Shown here: one piece after another, positions 7,700-15,910 of the stretch
Numbering within the stretch: position 1 is the stretch's first letter
Layout of the letters: each line of letters opens with the position of its first letter
Assembly: GCF_002899895.1 (NCBI RefSeq)
Contig: NZ_PPEI02000005.1
Location: forward strand, 357,573 to 421,572
DNA: 64,000 nt
Direction of reading: 5' to 3'
Source of the DNA: Chryseobacterium oncorhynchi
GTDB taxonomy: Bacteria; Bacteroidota; Bacteroidia; Flavobacteriales; Weeksellaceae
Made by a program: the position numbers and the translations under genes
The notes under the pieces: generated by a model
Told to the model about the DNA's origin: nothing
Databases searched by the model: none
The model's input: the letters and a program-made list of their open reading frames with translations, nothing else

Positions 7700-8255
7700 G
7701 GTTCATCTGTTCTCTTATAAACATATCGAATAACTCACTGATCTTTCTGGAAAGTGGAAAATCTATATCCCTGACGTATTCACAGAATGTCATTGCAATT
7801 TTTACGGTTTCCCCAACAGAAACATCATTTTCAAGCTTCTTAATGGCATTGGTGATCTTAACAATCATATCAGCCTCCCTAGATGTTGGGTAGTTTCCGA
7901 TTTTGACCGGATAATCCTTTTCATCATATTTTTGATACTCCAATTTTTCAGAACCATCCTTTTGCTGGACCTTAATTGGTTTTAAAAGATGTTCGGGAAC
8001 ATCATATGTGATTTTACGAGTAGTAATATGATCGTTTAGTCTATCCAGCTGTTCATATAGTAAATTGATTTGATTGGCTTTTGTTGCCATCAATGATTTT
8101 TTCAGTTTTTTCCATTCTCCATCATTGGCAGATATCCATTTGGCAATAGTTTTTTCCGTTACTCCAGCCTTTTCGGCAACTTCCTTTTGAGTAAGATTTT
8201 TTTCTGTGAATAGGAACTTTGCAAATTCCTTTTGTTCTGTTTTTTTTAAGCCCAT
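7692..8255 (-). CDS. Terminase small subunit, Mu gp27-like HTH protein
   Basis: This is a 187-residue DNA-recognition subunit. Residues 13-35 form a clear helix-turn-helix (LTQKEVAEKAGVTEKTIAKW), followed by helices rich in Lys and Glu. I chose the ATG at 8255: the longer frame up to 8396 would run through the operator array and encode a repetitive, unlikely N-terminus. It is the first gene of the leftward late operon, directly downstream of the symmetric control region. The protein should bind the packaging site and bring in the large subunit. Confidence 0.8.
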   Translation of the reverse strand: MGLKKTEQKEFAKFLFTEKNLTQKEVAEKAGVTEKTIAKWISANDGEWKKLKKSLMATKANQINLLYEQLDRLNDHITTRKITYDVPEHLLKPIKVQQKDGSEKLEYQKYDEKDYPVKIGNYPTSREADMIVKITNAIKKLENDVSVGETVKIAMTFCEYVRDIDFPLSRKISELFDMFIREQMNHG

Positions 8256-8272
8256 GGTATTTATTTCATGAG

Positions 8273-8403
8273 CAAAATTGCCATTTACAGGGCCTGTGCA
8301 AAAGAATGTGTTCAGTTTCTGAACAACATTGTACAGTTTCTGAACACATGTGTTCAGTTTCTGGTCACTTTTTTTTTTTCGAGATGATATCGTCAAATCT
8401 TTG
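8273..8403. promoter_or_regulatory. Symmetric divergent late control region with three 17-bp palindromes
   Basis: Three copies of a TGTTCAG-TTT-CTGAACA palindrome start at 8309, 8330 and 8351, an exact 21-bp pitch (two DNA turns). Copy 1 is perfect, copy 2 has one change (TGTACAG), copy 3 one change (CTGGTCA). Imperfect -7 elements lie on both sides: CAATTTTG on the minus strand at 8273-8280 and AATCTTTG on the plus strand at 8396-8403, each exactly 28 bp from the outer palindrome. Both lack the first T of TAnnTTTG. The plus side has no -33 TTG; the minus side has TTG at 8299-8301. Start codons are at 8255 and 8423. An activator-controlled bidirectional late promoter is the likely role; repression is also possible. 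Confidence 0.75.
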
Positions 8404-8422
8404 CCATGTAAAACGACAAAAA

Positions 8423-9382
8423 ATGTCTCGAAAGAAATTCATACTTAACGATGAAACAAAGATCAACCAGTTCGGATTTAGAGTGCGAAACTCTGGGTTA
8501 AAGCTTTCACGCTTTATTAATAATCCAGTGATTTTGGATTTTCATAAACCAGGTAATGAGGCAGTAATTGGCCGCTGGGAAAATATTCAGATCGAGGGCC
8601 ATTTATTAACTGCCGAGGCGGTTTTTGATATGGATGATCCAAACGCTGCATTAATAGCTGGAAAAGTTGAAAGGGAATTTATAAAGGGTGCCAGTTTAGG
8701 ACTTGATCCTTTTTCAATGAACAATTTTGTTTTGGCACCTGATGATATCTATGATCTTGTAGAAGCTGAAATAATGGAAGCATCAATCGTTGCAATACCA
8801 AACAATGCAAACGCTCTGACAGTAAAACTTTATGCCACATCAGAAAATAGCATTAAAGAGTTCGCAGAAAATGAAGTTACTGAAATTCTACTGATGGCAT
8901 CTGATTCACAAAAATTTAACCTTAATAATTCAATGAAAAAAGTAACATTAACGTTGTCAGCCGTAGCTGCTTTAAATCTACCTGGTAACACACTGGAACA
9001 TGATGAAAATCTAGTCAATGATGGAATCATCAAATTAAAGTCAGAACTGGATGCTGAAAAAGCAAAAGTAAAGGCATTTGAAGACCTCGACAAAGAAAAG
9101 AAATCGAAATTATCAGCCGATGCAGTTGATGCCGATATTAAAATTGGTAAGATTGACGCTACCAAAAGAACAGACTTCATTAAACTTCATGCTGAACAGC
9201 CGGACCTTTACAAAAGTATTATCGAAGCCGTTCCTGAAAAAGGGAATCTAGGTGCGAAAATCAACAATCCGGCAGGTCCCGGAATCGTTAAGACATTTGA
9301 TGATTTCCAAAAATTGGATCTATCGGCTCAATTGACCTTTAAAACCACTTATCCAAACGAATATCAAGCTCTTTTTAAGTAA
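8423..9382 (+). CDS. Prohead protease fused to scaffold, Mu gpI/Z-like
   Basis: This is a 319-residue protein. Residues 1-150 match the HK97/Mu-type prohead serine protease fold, with ILDFHKPGNEAVIGRW carrying the likely catalytic His and EFIKGASLGL the likely catalytic Ser, then ASIVAIPNNANAL. Residues about 190-319 are Lys/Glu/Ala-rich helices, the scaffold that the protease removes. I chose the ATG at 8423 because the longer frame from 8219 crosses the operator array. It is the first gene of the rightward late operon and precedes the major capsid gene, as in Mu. Confidence 0.82.
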   Translation: MSRKKFILNDETKINQFGFRVRNSGLKLSRFINNPVILDFHKPGNEAVIGRWENIQIEGHLLTAEAVFDMDDPNAALIAGKVEREFIKGASLGLDPFSMNNFVLAPDDIYDLVEAEIMEASIVAIPNNANALTVKLYATSENSIKEFAENEVTEILLMASDSQKFNLNNSMKKVTLTLSAVAALNLPGNTLEHDENLVNDGIIKLKSELDAEKAKVKAFEDLDKEKKSKLSADAVDADIKIGKIDATKRTDFIKLHAEQPDLYKSIIEAVPEKGNLGAKINNPAGPGIVKTFDDFQKLDLSAQLTFKTTYPNEYQALFK

Positions 9383-9414
9383 GCAATTTCTCATAGTTTA
9401 AATTTTAATGTTGG

Positions 9415-9447
9415 AAAGCTCCTTTACGGAGGAGCTTTTTTTTTTTT
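9415..9447 (+). terminator. Hairpin with T-run before the major capsid gene
   Basis: A 9-bp stem (AAAGCTCCT / AGGAGCTTT) is followed by about twelve T. It probably gives partial termination or RNA processing between the scaffold and capsid genes, adjusting their ratio. Confidence 0.75.
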
Positions 9448-9479
9448 AAAAAACTAATAACCATTTTAATTATATAAAA

Positions 9480-10397
9480 ATGCCACAAAATTTTCCGGAA
9501 GCATGGTTAAACCGTGTAATCCAAAACCTAAATAATGCAGAGCAGGCTTCTTTCCTTGATGGAATTGCAGAACTAAACGCTGAAATTCATGTTGTAAATG
9601 GAGGATCTGCCACAGAACAGAATATTATCTACGTTCCTGTAACGGATTTTGAAGTTGATATCCTTGTCAATAACAATACATACCCAATCGCCTTTCAGGA
9701 ATATACTGACGATACTGTACAAATCAAATTGGATAAGTATCAGACTAAGGTAGTAACCTTAAGGGATGATGACACATTAGGTGCATCGTATGATAAAATT
9801 GATACCGCTACCAAGTCAATGACAAGGGGAATCAATGTTGAAAAGTACCAGAGGGCAATTCACTCCATTGGTCCGTTAACTCATACGGTAAAAACACCAG
9901 TAATTGAAGCTACTGGATTAATGGCAGGATCAACAGATCCGCTAATGGATGGAACCCGTCCAAGGCTTGTATACGATGATATCGTAAGAGCAAAAGAAGC
10001 TTGTAAAGGATTTGGTCCATGCAGGTTGGTGCTTAATGAAACCCACTGGAATGACCTATTGCTTGATAGAAAGAATTTTGGTAACCAATTGGTAGACTAT
10101 GCAGCTGGTAAGCCAGCGCCTAGAATTGCCGGGTTTGAGATTCACCAATATGAGGGAGAAATGCCAATTTATACATCTGCCAAGGCTAAAAAACCGTATG
10201 GTTCAATTAAAGATGCTACAGATAAGGTTGCTTCCGTAATCTTCAACAAAGAGGGGATTGCCAAAAAAACAGGTATTACCAAGCAGTATTTTGTTAAGGC
10301 TGAAAACAACCCTACCAGACAATCCAACGATTTAGCTTACCGTCACTATTATATTGTGACACCATACAGAGCTGAAAAAGTAGCTGCAATTATCTAA
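9480..10397 (+). CDS. Major capsid protein, Mu gpT-like
   Basis: This 305-residue protein directly follows the protease/scaffold gene, the standard place for the major head subunit. It shows the Mu gpT-type layout: an N-terminal arm (NFPEAWLNRVIQNLNNAEQASFLDG), a beta-rich middle, a stretch VYDDIVRAKEACKGFGPCRLVLNE, and a C-terminal domain ending in YRAEKVAAII. It needs no signal peptide. A hairpin lies upstream of the gene, so its level may be tuned separately from the scaffold. Confidence 0.8.
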   Translation: MPQNFPEAWLNRVIQNLNNAEQASFLDGIAELNAEIHVVNGGSATEQNIIYVPVTDFEVDILVNNNTYPIAFQEYTDDTVQIKLDKYQTKVVTLRDDDTLGASYDKIDTATKSMTRGINVEKYQRAIHSIGPLTHTVKTPVIEATGLMAGSTDPLMDGTRPRLVYDDIVRAKEACKGFGPCRLVLNETHWNDLLLDRKNFGNQLVDYAAGKPAPRIAGFEIHQYEGEMPIYTSAKAKKPYGSIKDATDKVASVIFNKEGIAKKTGITKQYFVKAENNPTRQSNDLAYRHYYIVTPYRAEKVAAII

Positions 10398-10407
10398 TAG
10401 CCATATT

Positions 10408-10785
10408 GTGAACGAAATATATTTAACAGCCTTAGTAGGCATTATTACTTCAATGGGAGCATGGTTTGCGGCCAGACGGAAAAACCTCGCAGACACTCAA
10501 ACCTCGGAACTAGAGAATGTTGAAAAGGCTGTTACAATATTTCGGGAACAGCACGAATACATTTCCAATCAGTGGAAAGAAGCCACTGATGAAGCCAATA
10601 AATTGAATTCACTGTACAAGCAAGCCATTGCAGAAATTGGAAAATTAGAGGATCAGGTTTCAAAAATGGAAAGGATTAACAGTGAAATGCAAAAAACCAA
10701 TAGTGAACTCATTGAACAGAATAAAGCTTTGATCACTGAGCTTCAAAAATACAAACAACTTAACGGAAAAACTACGACACCATGA
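10408..10785 (+). CDS. Membrane-anchored coiled-coil phage protein, GTG start
   Basis: This is a 125-residue protein starting at GTG, 10 bp after the capsid gene. The N-terminus has one membrane segment (YLTALVGIITSMGAWFAA), followed by about 90 residues of continuous coiled coil (EIGKLEDQVSKMERINSEMQ). The shape is like an inner-membrane spanin or an assembly-site anchor, but it lies between head and tail genes and not in the lysis cassette. No family was recognised. It overlaps the next gene by 4 bp (ATGA). Confidence 0.6.
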   Translation: MNEIYLTALVGIITSMGAWFAARRKNLADTQTSELENVEKAVTIFREQHEYISNQWKEATDEANKLNSLYKQAIAEIGKLEDQVSKMERINSEMQKTNSELIEQNKALITELQKYKQLNGKTTTP

Positions 10786-11090
10786 GTGATCTATTCAAAC
10801 AATACCCAAACATGTCAGAATACTATGAAACTTCTGACGGAACCCCATTCTTTAAACCCGAAACGGCTGCTACATATGCCAGGACCTTAAAGGATCAAAG
10901 AGTAAAAACAGTTTACAAATCTGATGATGATGAACAAAAAGCGGAAACCGCCAAGGAAATCATTTCCAAAACAGCAGAAATGGATCTGGAAACAGCACAG
11001 GACTATTTAGCAGCTGAAGAAAGTCTGGAACTCCCACGTACAACCGTGGTTAATGCCTTACAGAAAAGAATCGCTGAACTTCAAAAATAA
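10782..11090 (+). CDS. Phage structural-region hypothetical protein
   Basis: This 102-residue acidic protein lies between the capsid and tail-sheath genes. The first part (YYETSDGTPFFKPETAATYAR) is followed by helices rich in Glu, Ala and Lys. Position suggests a head-decoration or head-tail joining role, but no motif confirms it. It starts with an ATGA overlap and ends 8 bp before the sheath gene. Confidence 0.5.
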   Translation: MSDLFKQYPNMSEYYETSDGTPFFKPETAATYARTLKDQRVKTVYKSDDDEQKAETAKEIISKTAEMDLETAQDYLAAEESLELPRTTVVNALQKRIAELQK

Positions 11091-11098
11091 CAATTTAC

Positions 11099-12304
11099 AT
11101 GAAGCCAAAAATTTCAATATCATTTAATAATGGTGTTATCGGAGCGGTAACACCACTAGACAGCGGTTGCTTTGGTATCGTGGCTTCAGCGGTTGCCATT
11201 AATGATGGTTTCCAGTTAGGTACTGCCTATCAGGTTAAATCCATGCTTGATGTTGCCGCTCTGAAGTTAACCGATTCAATCGACAACCACAGGCTATATA
11301 AGGCATTGTATGAATTCTATGAAGAGGCGGGATCTGGATCTGAGCTTTGGATTTTTGGAATGGCAAAAAGTACAAAAACATCTGAATGGTTTACTCCTGT
11401 GGATGGTGTTGCACCAGTTGAAACATTCTTAAATAAGGCCAAGGGTAAAATTAGGGGACTTTTCACCGTATATGATCCTACAGCAGCCCCTGTGGTAACT
11501 GACGGCATGGATGCCGATGTTTTACTGGCTGCCGGAAAAGCCCAAACATTGTTTGATGATTATACCAACAAAAAGTATGCTCCATTCTTTACTATTCTTG
11601 AGGGATACGACTTTACAGGTAATAAGGTAGATCTTCCGGATTTGAAAACCAATGATTTCAATTCCGTGGGTATTCTAATTGGTGATACCGAATCAAGAAG
11701 CGGGACTACATCATCAAAGGGTGCCGCTATTGGAGTACTGGCCGGAAGACTGGCTGCTTATCCTGTTAGGGTTAATCCGGGTAAGGTTAGAAACGGATCA
11801 TTGGCTGCACCAATTCTTTATATTAAAGACAGTGATGTTGATGACTTCGATACTGAAGCACTATATGATAAAGGCTATATCACCTTTACAACACATCAGA
11901 GCCGTTCCGGTTACTACATAATGGATGCTTCACTGGCGTGTCCTGTGAGTGATGATTATCATTACCTAACCCATCGTAGAACCATTAATGAGGCATACAG
12001 ACTTGCATATGATGCGTTACTGGATTTTGAACTGGATGAAGTACCAACCACTAAGACAGGACAAATAAACGCGATCTATGCAAAAAACATGGAAAGCGCA
12101 ATTGCTCGAAAAGTTGCTACCACTATGCCGGAAGATCTTTCTAAAGATGAAACCGACAAGAAAGATACGGGCGTTCGCTGTTTCGTAGATCCTAATCAGA
12201 ACATAATTACAACATCAAAAATTAAGGCAATATTGGCAATCCGACAGTTTGGTTACAATAGATGGACTGAATTGCTACTAGGCTTTGATGTACAAATCAA
12301 CTAA
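11099..12304 (+). CDS. Contractile tail sheath protein (DUF2586-type)
   Basis: This 401-residue protein should polymerise around the tail tube and contract during infection. It matches the Bacteroidota DUF2586-type sheath: start ISISFNNGVIGAVTPLDSG, middle ESRSGTTSSKGAAIGVLAGRLAAYPVRVNPGKVRNG, and a C-terminal FGYNRWTELLLGFDVQIN. The order sheath, tube, chaperone, tape measure is the classical myovirus order, which shows that the phage has a contractile tail like Mu. Confidence 0.8.
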   Translation: MKPKISISFNNGVIGAVTPLDSGCFGIVASAVAINDGFQLGTAYQVKSMLDVAALKLTDSIDNHRLYKALYEFYEEAGSGSELWIFGMAKSTKTSEWFTPVDGVAPVETFLNKAKGKIRGLFTVYDPTAAPVVTDGMDADVLLAAGKAQTLFDDYTNKKYAPFFTILEGYDFTGNKVDLPDLKTNDFNSVGILIGDTESRSGTTSSKGAAIGVLAGRLAAYPVRVNPGKVRNGSLAAPILYIKDSDVDDFDTEALYDKGYITFTTHQSRSGYYIMDASLACPVSDDYHYLTHRRTINEAYRLAYDALLDFELDEVPTTKTGQINAIYAKNMESAIARKVATTMPEDLSKDETDKKDTGVRCFVDPNQNIITTSKIKAILAIRQFGYNRWTELLLGFDVQIN

Positions 12305-12308
12305 AATC

Positions 12309-12728
12309 ATGGCAGTAGAAATACAAGGAAGAGAATATGAATGGGGTGATCTTACCCTGATTCTTGGTAATCGCGATATGGTAAGATATCGTGGGATTAA
12401 ATATACCTCAAAAATTGAAAGAGAAGCCGTCTATGCCAAGGGAAGCCAACCTGTGGCGATTCAGTCCGGCAATGAGGCTTACGAGGGTGAAATCACCATG
12501 CTCCAGTCGGAGTATCAAAAGCTGGTGAAAGCTGGAGGTGGAAGTATTTTTCCGCTTATGTTGGATGGCTTGCAGAATTATGGCAATCCTACAAAGGGTG
12601 ATGCCATGATCACTGATAGAATTGAATCTTTAAGGTTCACCGAAGCATCAAAGGAATTAAAACAAGGTGATAAGTTCATGGAAATTACTCTTCCATTTAT
12701 CGCCCTTAACATCGAAGAAGATATCTAA
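12309..12728 (+). CDS. Tail tube protein, Mu gpM-like position
   Basis: This 139-residue protein should form the inner tube of the contractile tail. I prefer the ATG at 12309 (MAVEIQGREYEWGDL), which follows the sheath stop, over one at 12285 inside the sheath gene. The sequence is beta-rich (REYEWGDLTLILGN, GNEAYEGEITMLQSEYQKLV), which fits a tube-fold protein. It overlaps the chaperone gene by one base. The call rests on size and synteny. Confidence 0.72.
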   Translation: MAVEIQGREYEWGDLTLILGNRDMVRYRGIKYTSKIEREAVYAKGSQPVAIQSGNEAYEGEITMLQSEYQKLVKAGGGSIFPLMLDGLQNYGNPTKGDAMITDRIESLRFTEASKELKQGDKFMEITLPFIALNIEEDI

Positions 12729-13063
12729 TGAAAAAAAACAAAACTTTAATTCAAGATCTAGTATCGAAAGCAGGTAGTTTACAAAATCAGATTAACGCCT
12801 GGAAAGCAGAACACGGTGAAATTTTCTCTTTCAAAGTAGGAAAGGATAAACAGTGTTACCTGAAAAAACCAACCCGCCAAATATTAAGCTATGCCGCTGT
12901 TGCAGCGCAAACTGATCCACTACAGTACAATGAAGTGATTTTAAGTGAATGCTGGCTTGCTGGTGATGAAGACATCAAAACCGATACGGGGCTTTTCTTG
13001 TCGATATCCCAGTATTTACCAACCCTTGTGGAAATGGTAGAAGTGGAAATGGTAAAGCTATAG
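12728..13063 (+). CDS. Tail assembly chaperone, short form
   Basis: This 111-residue protein lies between tube and tape-measure genes, where long-tailed phages encode the tail assembly chaperone. The segment CYLKKPTRQILSYAAVAAQTDPLQYNEVILSECWLAGDE is of the kind seen in these proteins. The frame ends at TAG 13061-13063, and a second open frame in the -1 phase covers 12970-13221. The short form would coat the tape measure during tail assembly. Confidence 0.7.
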   Translation: MKKNKTLIQDLVSKAGSLQNQINAWKAEHGEIFSFKVGKDKQCYLKKPTRQILSYAAVAAQTDPLQYNEVILSECWLAGDEDIKTDTGLFLSISQYLPTLVEMVEVEMVKL

Positions 13064-13221
13064 AGCGGGCGGAGGTAAACGAAAAAAAAGACTTGCTACG
13101 AATATTCGATGCACAGTTAAGATACTATTTCCATATTGATCCAGACTCGCTAACCGATCAGCAATGGGCGGCACGTATTGCCGAACTTAAATACATAAGA
13201 AAAAAAGAAAACGGAAACTAA
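12970..13221 (+). CDS. Tail assembly chaperone C-terminal extension, likely made by -1 frameshift
   Basis: This frame is open from 12970 to the stop TAA at 13219-13221 and overlaps the short form by 94 bp in the -1 phase. It has no usable ATG, GTG or TTG start inside the open part. After the zero-frame stop it encodes a plausible protein (AEVNEKKDLLRIFDAQL, then DPDSLTDQQWAARIAELKYI), a composition typical of the extended G-T or E-E' type chaperone. No classical X-XXY-YYZ slippery heptamer is visible; acg-ggg-ctt at 12986-12994 and atg-gta-aag near 13048-13056 are the best partial candidates. A real indel is the alternative. Confidence 0.55.
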   Translation, partial: RHQNRYGAFLVDIPVFTNPCGNGRSGNGKAIERAEVNEKKDLLRIFDAQLRYYFHIDPDSLTDQQWAARIAELKYIRKKENGN

Positions 13222-13239
13222 TAACGAGAACTAATAACC

Positions 13240-15189
13240 ATGAATAACGATCTACTGTATAACATTCTCCTAAAAATGCAAGGGCAAAACGCAGTCGTTG
13301 CACAGGTCAATGATGTTCAGAAGAAAACTTCTAACATGGTTAAAAATATTCAGGGCCAGATCAGCTCCATTAAGATGTCTGCTGTAATTGATCAAATAGA
13401 AAAGGTCAGTACATCAATCACTCAGTTGAACGGTCCGGGAATGAAGCTTTCCACCTCAATGCATGATCTTCAGGCCATGACTGGGGTTGCCGGGCAAAAG
13501 CTAAAGGAGATTGAGGGATATGCGAGAAATTCAGCCAAGACCTTTGGGGGTTCAGCATCTGAGGGTGTAGAATCCTATAAGTTAATCCTGGGACAATTAT
13601 CTCCGGAAATAGCCAAGGTTCCTACAGCCCTTAAAAGTATGGGGGAGACAGTTGGATACACGTCCAAATTAATGGGAGGAGATACAACAGCAGCAACTGA
13701 AACTCTTACAACAGCGATGAACCAGTACGGAATCTCATTAGAAGATCCTACCAAGGCATCAAAGATAATGGCCGCTATGATGAATGTCATGGCCGCTGCT
13801 GCCGGAGAAGGGTCCGCTGAATTACCACAGATTAAACAGGCTCTTGAACAGTCTGGGATGGCAGCCAAGGCCGCTGGGGTTTCCTTTGAAGAAACGAACG
13901 CCTCAATTCAGGTTCTTGACAAGGCGGGTAAAAAAGGAAGTGAGGGCGGTGTTGCCCTGCGTAATGTCTTGGCCACTCTAGGCCAAGGGCGTTTCTTGCC
14001 AAAGGCAGTACGTGCTGAATTTAAGGGATTGGGAATTGATATCAATAAATTAAGTGATCCATCCCTTTCACTAACTCAAAGGCTTAACATGTTAAAGCCT
14101 TTGCTTAATGATTCTGCGTTGATGTCTGCTGTATTCGGCAAGGAAAATTCCAATGCTGCATTGGCATTGATTTCACAAACTTCTGAAGTTGACAAGTTAA
14201 CCAAGGCGGTAAAAGGTACAAGCGTTGCCTATGAACAGGCAGCCATCATCATGGAAAGCCCTGAGGAAAAAAACAAGAGACTACAGGCACAGATTGATGA
14301 TTTCAAAATCACCCTGTTCAATGCCTCAAATGGTATGATGGGATATGCTGAAATTGTCTCTCAACAAGCCCAGATGGTAGCAGGCTTGGCCCCGTTGTAT
14401 AACCTGACTTCATCAGCAGTTACCAAATTAGTGGGAGCGCAAAGGCTTCAGAATTTATGGAACGCGATTACAGCGGCATCATCAAGGGTTTTGGCAGCTT
14501 CAATGTGGGGGATTCCAATTGTTTGGATTGTCGCGGGAATCGTAGCATTAATTGCGATTGTTGCGGTGTGCTGGAATAAATTTGAGGGCTTCAGGACAGT
14601 AATTTTCAAAGGCTGGGAAGCCATGAAACTATTTGGTAATGTCATAAAGGATTACGTCATCAATAGATTTAAGGAAATGCTATCCGGAGTTACAGGAATA
14701 GGCGCAGCGTTATTGGCATTCTTTAAGGGAGATTGGAAGACCGCCTGGGAAACAGGGAAGAAAGCAGCGATGGACCTGACAGGTGCCGGATCCACACTGA
14801 CAGCACTTAATCAGGTGAAAAATGGTTGGAAAGGGGCAATGTCAGCTGGACAAAAGAGTTCTAACGAATACACAAAAAATAAAAATGCTAAAGATGCCGA
14901 AAAGAAATCTGGTATTGAGGCTCCTGTAGGTATTCCGGGTACTGGTGGCACTGGTGGTACTGGTGGCAAAGGAGATGGAGATGATGAAGCCAAAAAGAAA
15001 GCTAAAAAAACTTCTGACACAATTGCTACAGGTGGAACAAAACATAATTATATAACTATCCATATTCAGGAACAGATTGGAATAAAGGGTTATAACGGTT
15101 CCCAAAGTTCTGCTGCTACCACAGCGGGACAACAAATATTAGATGAACTATTAAGAGCAACGGCATCAGCCACAACAGCAGCGTCATGA
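13240..15189 (+). CDS. Tail tape measure protein, TP901 type
   Basis: This 649-residue protein sets tail length and helps DNA cross the cell envelope. Residues about 60-350 carry the TP901 tape-measure core (GVAGQKLKEIEGYARNSAK, YGISLEDPTKASKIMAAMMN, GSEGGVALRNVLATLGQG). A strongly hydrophobic stretch follows near residues 425-445 (WGIPIVWIVAGIVALIAIVA). Near residue 570 there is a Gly/Thr-rich linker, then a Lys-rich region and an Ala/Thr-rich end. It shares an ATGA overlap with the next gene. Confidence 0.88.
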   Translation: MNNDLLYNILLKMQGQNAVVAQVNDVQKKTSNMVKNIQGQISSIKMSAVIDQIEKVSTSITQLNGPGMKLSTSMHDLQAMTGVAGQKLKEIEGYARNSAKTFGGSASEGVESYKLILGQLSPEIAKVPTALKSMGETVGYTSKLMGGDTTAATETLTTAMNQYGISLEDPTKASKIMAAMMNVMAAAAGEGSAELPQIKQALEQSGMAAKAAGVSFEETNASIQVLDKAGKKGSEGGVALRNVLATLGQGRFLPKAVRAEFKGLGIDINKLSDPSLSLTQRLNMLKPLLNDSALMSAVFGKENSNAALALISQTSEVDKLTKAVKGTSVAYEQAAIIMESPEEKNKRLQAQIDDFKITLFNASNGMMGYAEIVSQQAQMVAGLAPLYNLTSSAVTKLVGAQRLQNLWNAITAASSRVLAASMWGIPIVWIVAGIVALIAIVAVCWNKFEGFRTVIFKGWEAMKLFGNVIKDYVINRFKEMLSGVTGIGAALLAFFKGDWKTAWETGKKAAMDLTGAGSTLTALNQVKNGWKGAMSAGQKSSNEYTKNKNAKDAEKKSGIEAPVGIPGTGGTGGTGGKGDGDDEAKKKAKKTSDTIATGGTKHNYITIHIQEQIGIKGYNGSQSSAATTAGQQILDELLRATASATTAAS

Positions 15190-15905
15190 TACTAACGAAT
15201 GAAAATGTTTTACTCGGATCTTTACTTGGAAGTAAAGCCGTTCAGCAAATACCAAGATTTGCAGCCTTTGAAAATGAGGTTGCAAAACATGTAACACCAC
15301 CAATATCAATATTGCCGTTTCAAAATAAGCCACACTCAATTCATGAATCAGATGATTATGATGAGGTTTCCAGATGGATAACAGATAAGGCAAAGCCAGT
15401 AAACGATCAATTTTTTCCACTTTCATTACAAACTACAAAAGATGAAAACCCATGGTTATTACCTTGGGAGCCATATATAGATATTCAGTCAAATGTTCGT
15501 TTAGCAGAACGTTATATCGCTAAGGCCGGAACTAATCAAATAGGTTCAATAAAAGAGCGATGGTCATTAGATGACTACGATATTACCATTTCGGGTGCTT
15601 TTTATGGTCCAATTATGAGAGGAAAACCCGCGGAAACCTACCCCATAAAAGATATGGAGCGGCTTAAAAAGTACTTAATGTCAGCCGAAGCTATTCAGGT
15701 TTTTTGTGAGCCATTTCAAATATTAGGTATTAGTAGAATAGCTATAACAAACATGTCCTTTCCATTCACTAAAGGTGAATATGTTCAGGCATATCAGATT
15801 CGTGCAAAAAGTGATTTTCCATATGACCTTATCTATAAAAGAAAGAAAAAGCCATCGCTTTACGTAGGTGATGTCATTGGCGGAACTGATGAAAAATACA
15901 AATAG
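15186..15905 (+). CDS. Tail protein, probably DUF6046-like
   Basis: This 239-residue protein lies between the tape measure and the baseplate hub. It has the look of the DUF6046 family of Bacteroidota phages (WSLDDYDITISGAFYGPIMRG, YPIKDMERLKKYLM, VFCEPFQILGISRIAI). By position it corresponds to the proteins joining the tube end to the baseplate. The family name is from memory and was not checked. It starts inside the tape-measure stop codon. Confidence 0.6.
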   Translation: MILTNENVLLGSLLGSKAVQQIPRFAAFENEVAKHVTPPISILPFQNKPHSIHESDDYDEVSRWITDKAKPVNDQFFPLSLQTTKDENPWLLPWEPYIDIQSNVRLAERYIAKAGTNQIGSIKERWSLDDYDITISGAFYGPIMRGKPAETYPIKDMERLKKYLMSAEAIQVFCEPFQILGISRIAITNMSFPFTKGEYVQAYQIRAKSDFPYDLIYKRKKKPSLYVGDVIGGTDEKYK

Positions 15906-15910
15906 TCATT

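Noticed and set aside
8256-8396. N-terminal extension of the small terminase frame up to 8396
   Set aside because: It also crosses the palindromes and gives a repetitive VQKL peptide; the ATG at 8255 fits a normal HTH start.
8219-8422. N-terminal extension of the protease/scaffold frame up to 8219
   Set aside because: It runs through the operator array and the divergent terminase gene and encodes a repetitive Cys/Ser-rich peptide; the ATG at 8423 fits the family.
12960-13063. Classical X-XXY-YYZ slippery heptamer in the chaperone overlap
   Set aside because: All codons of the overlap were read and none fits fully; only partial candidates remain, so the frameshift is reported with moderate confidence.
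14935-14975. GGTGGCACTGG-type repeat in the tape measure gene
   Set aside because: It simply encodes a Gly/Thr linker in frame and shows no sign of a separate role.
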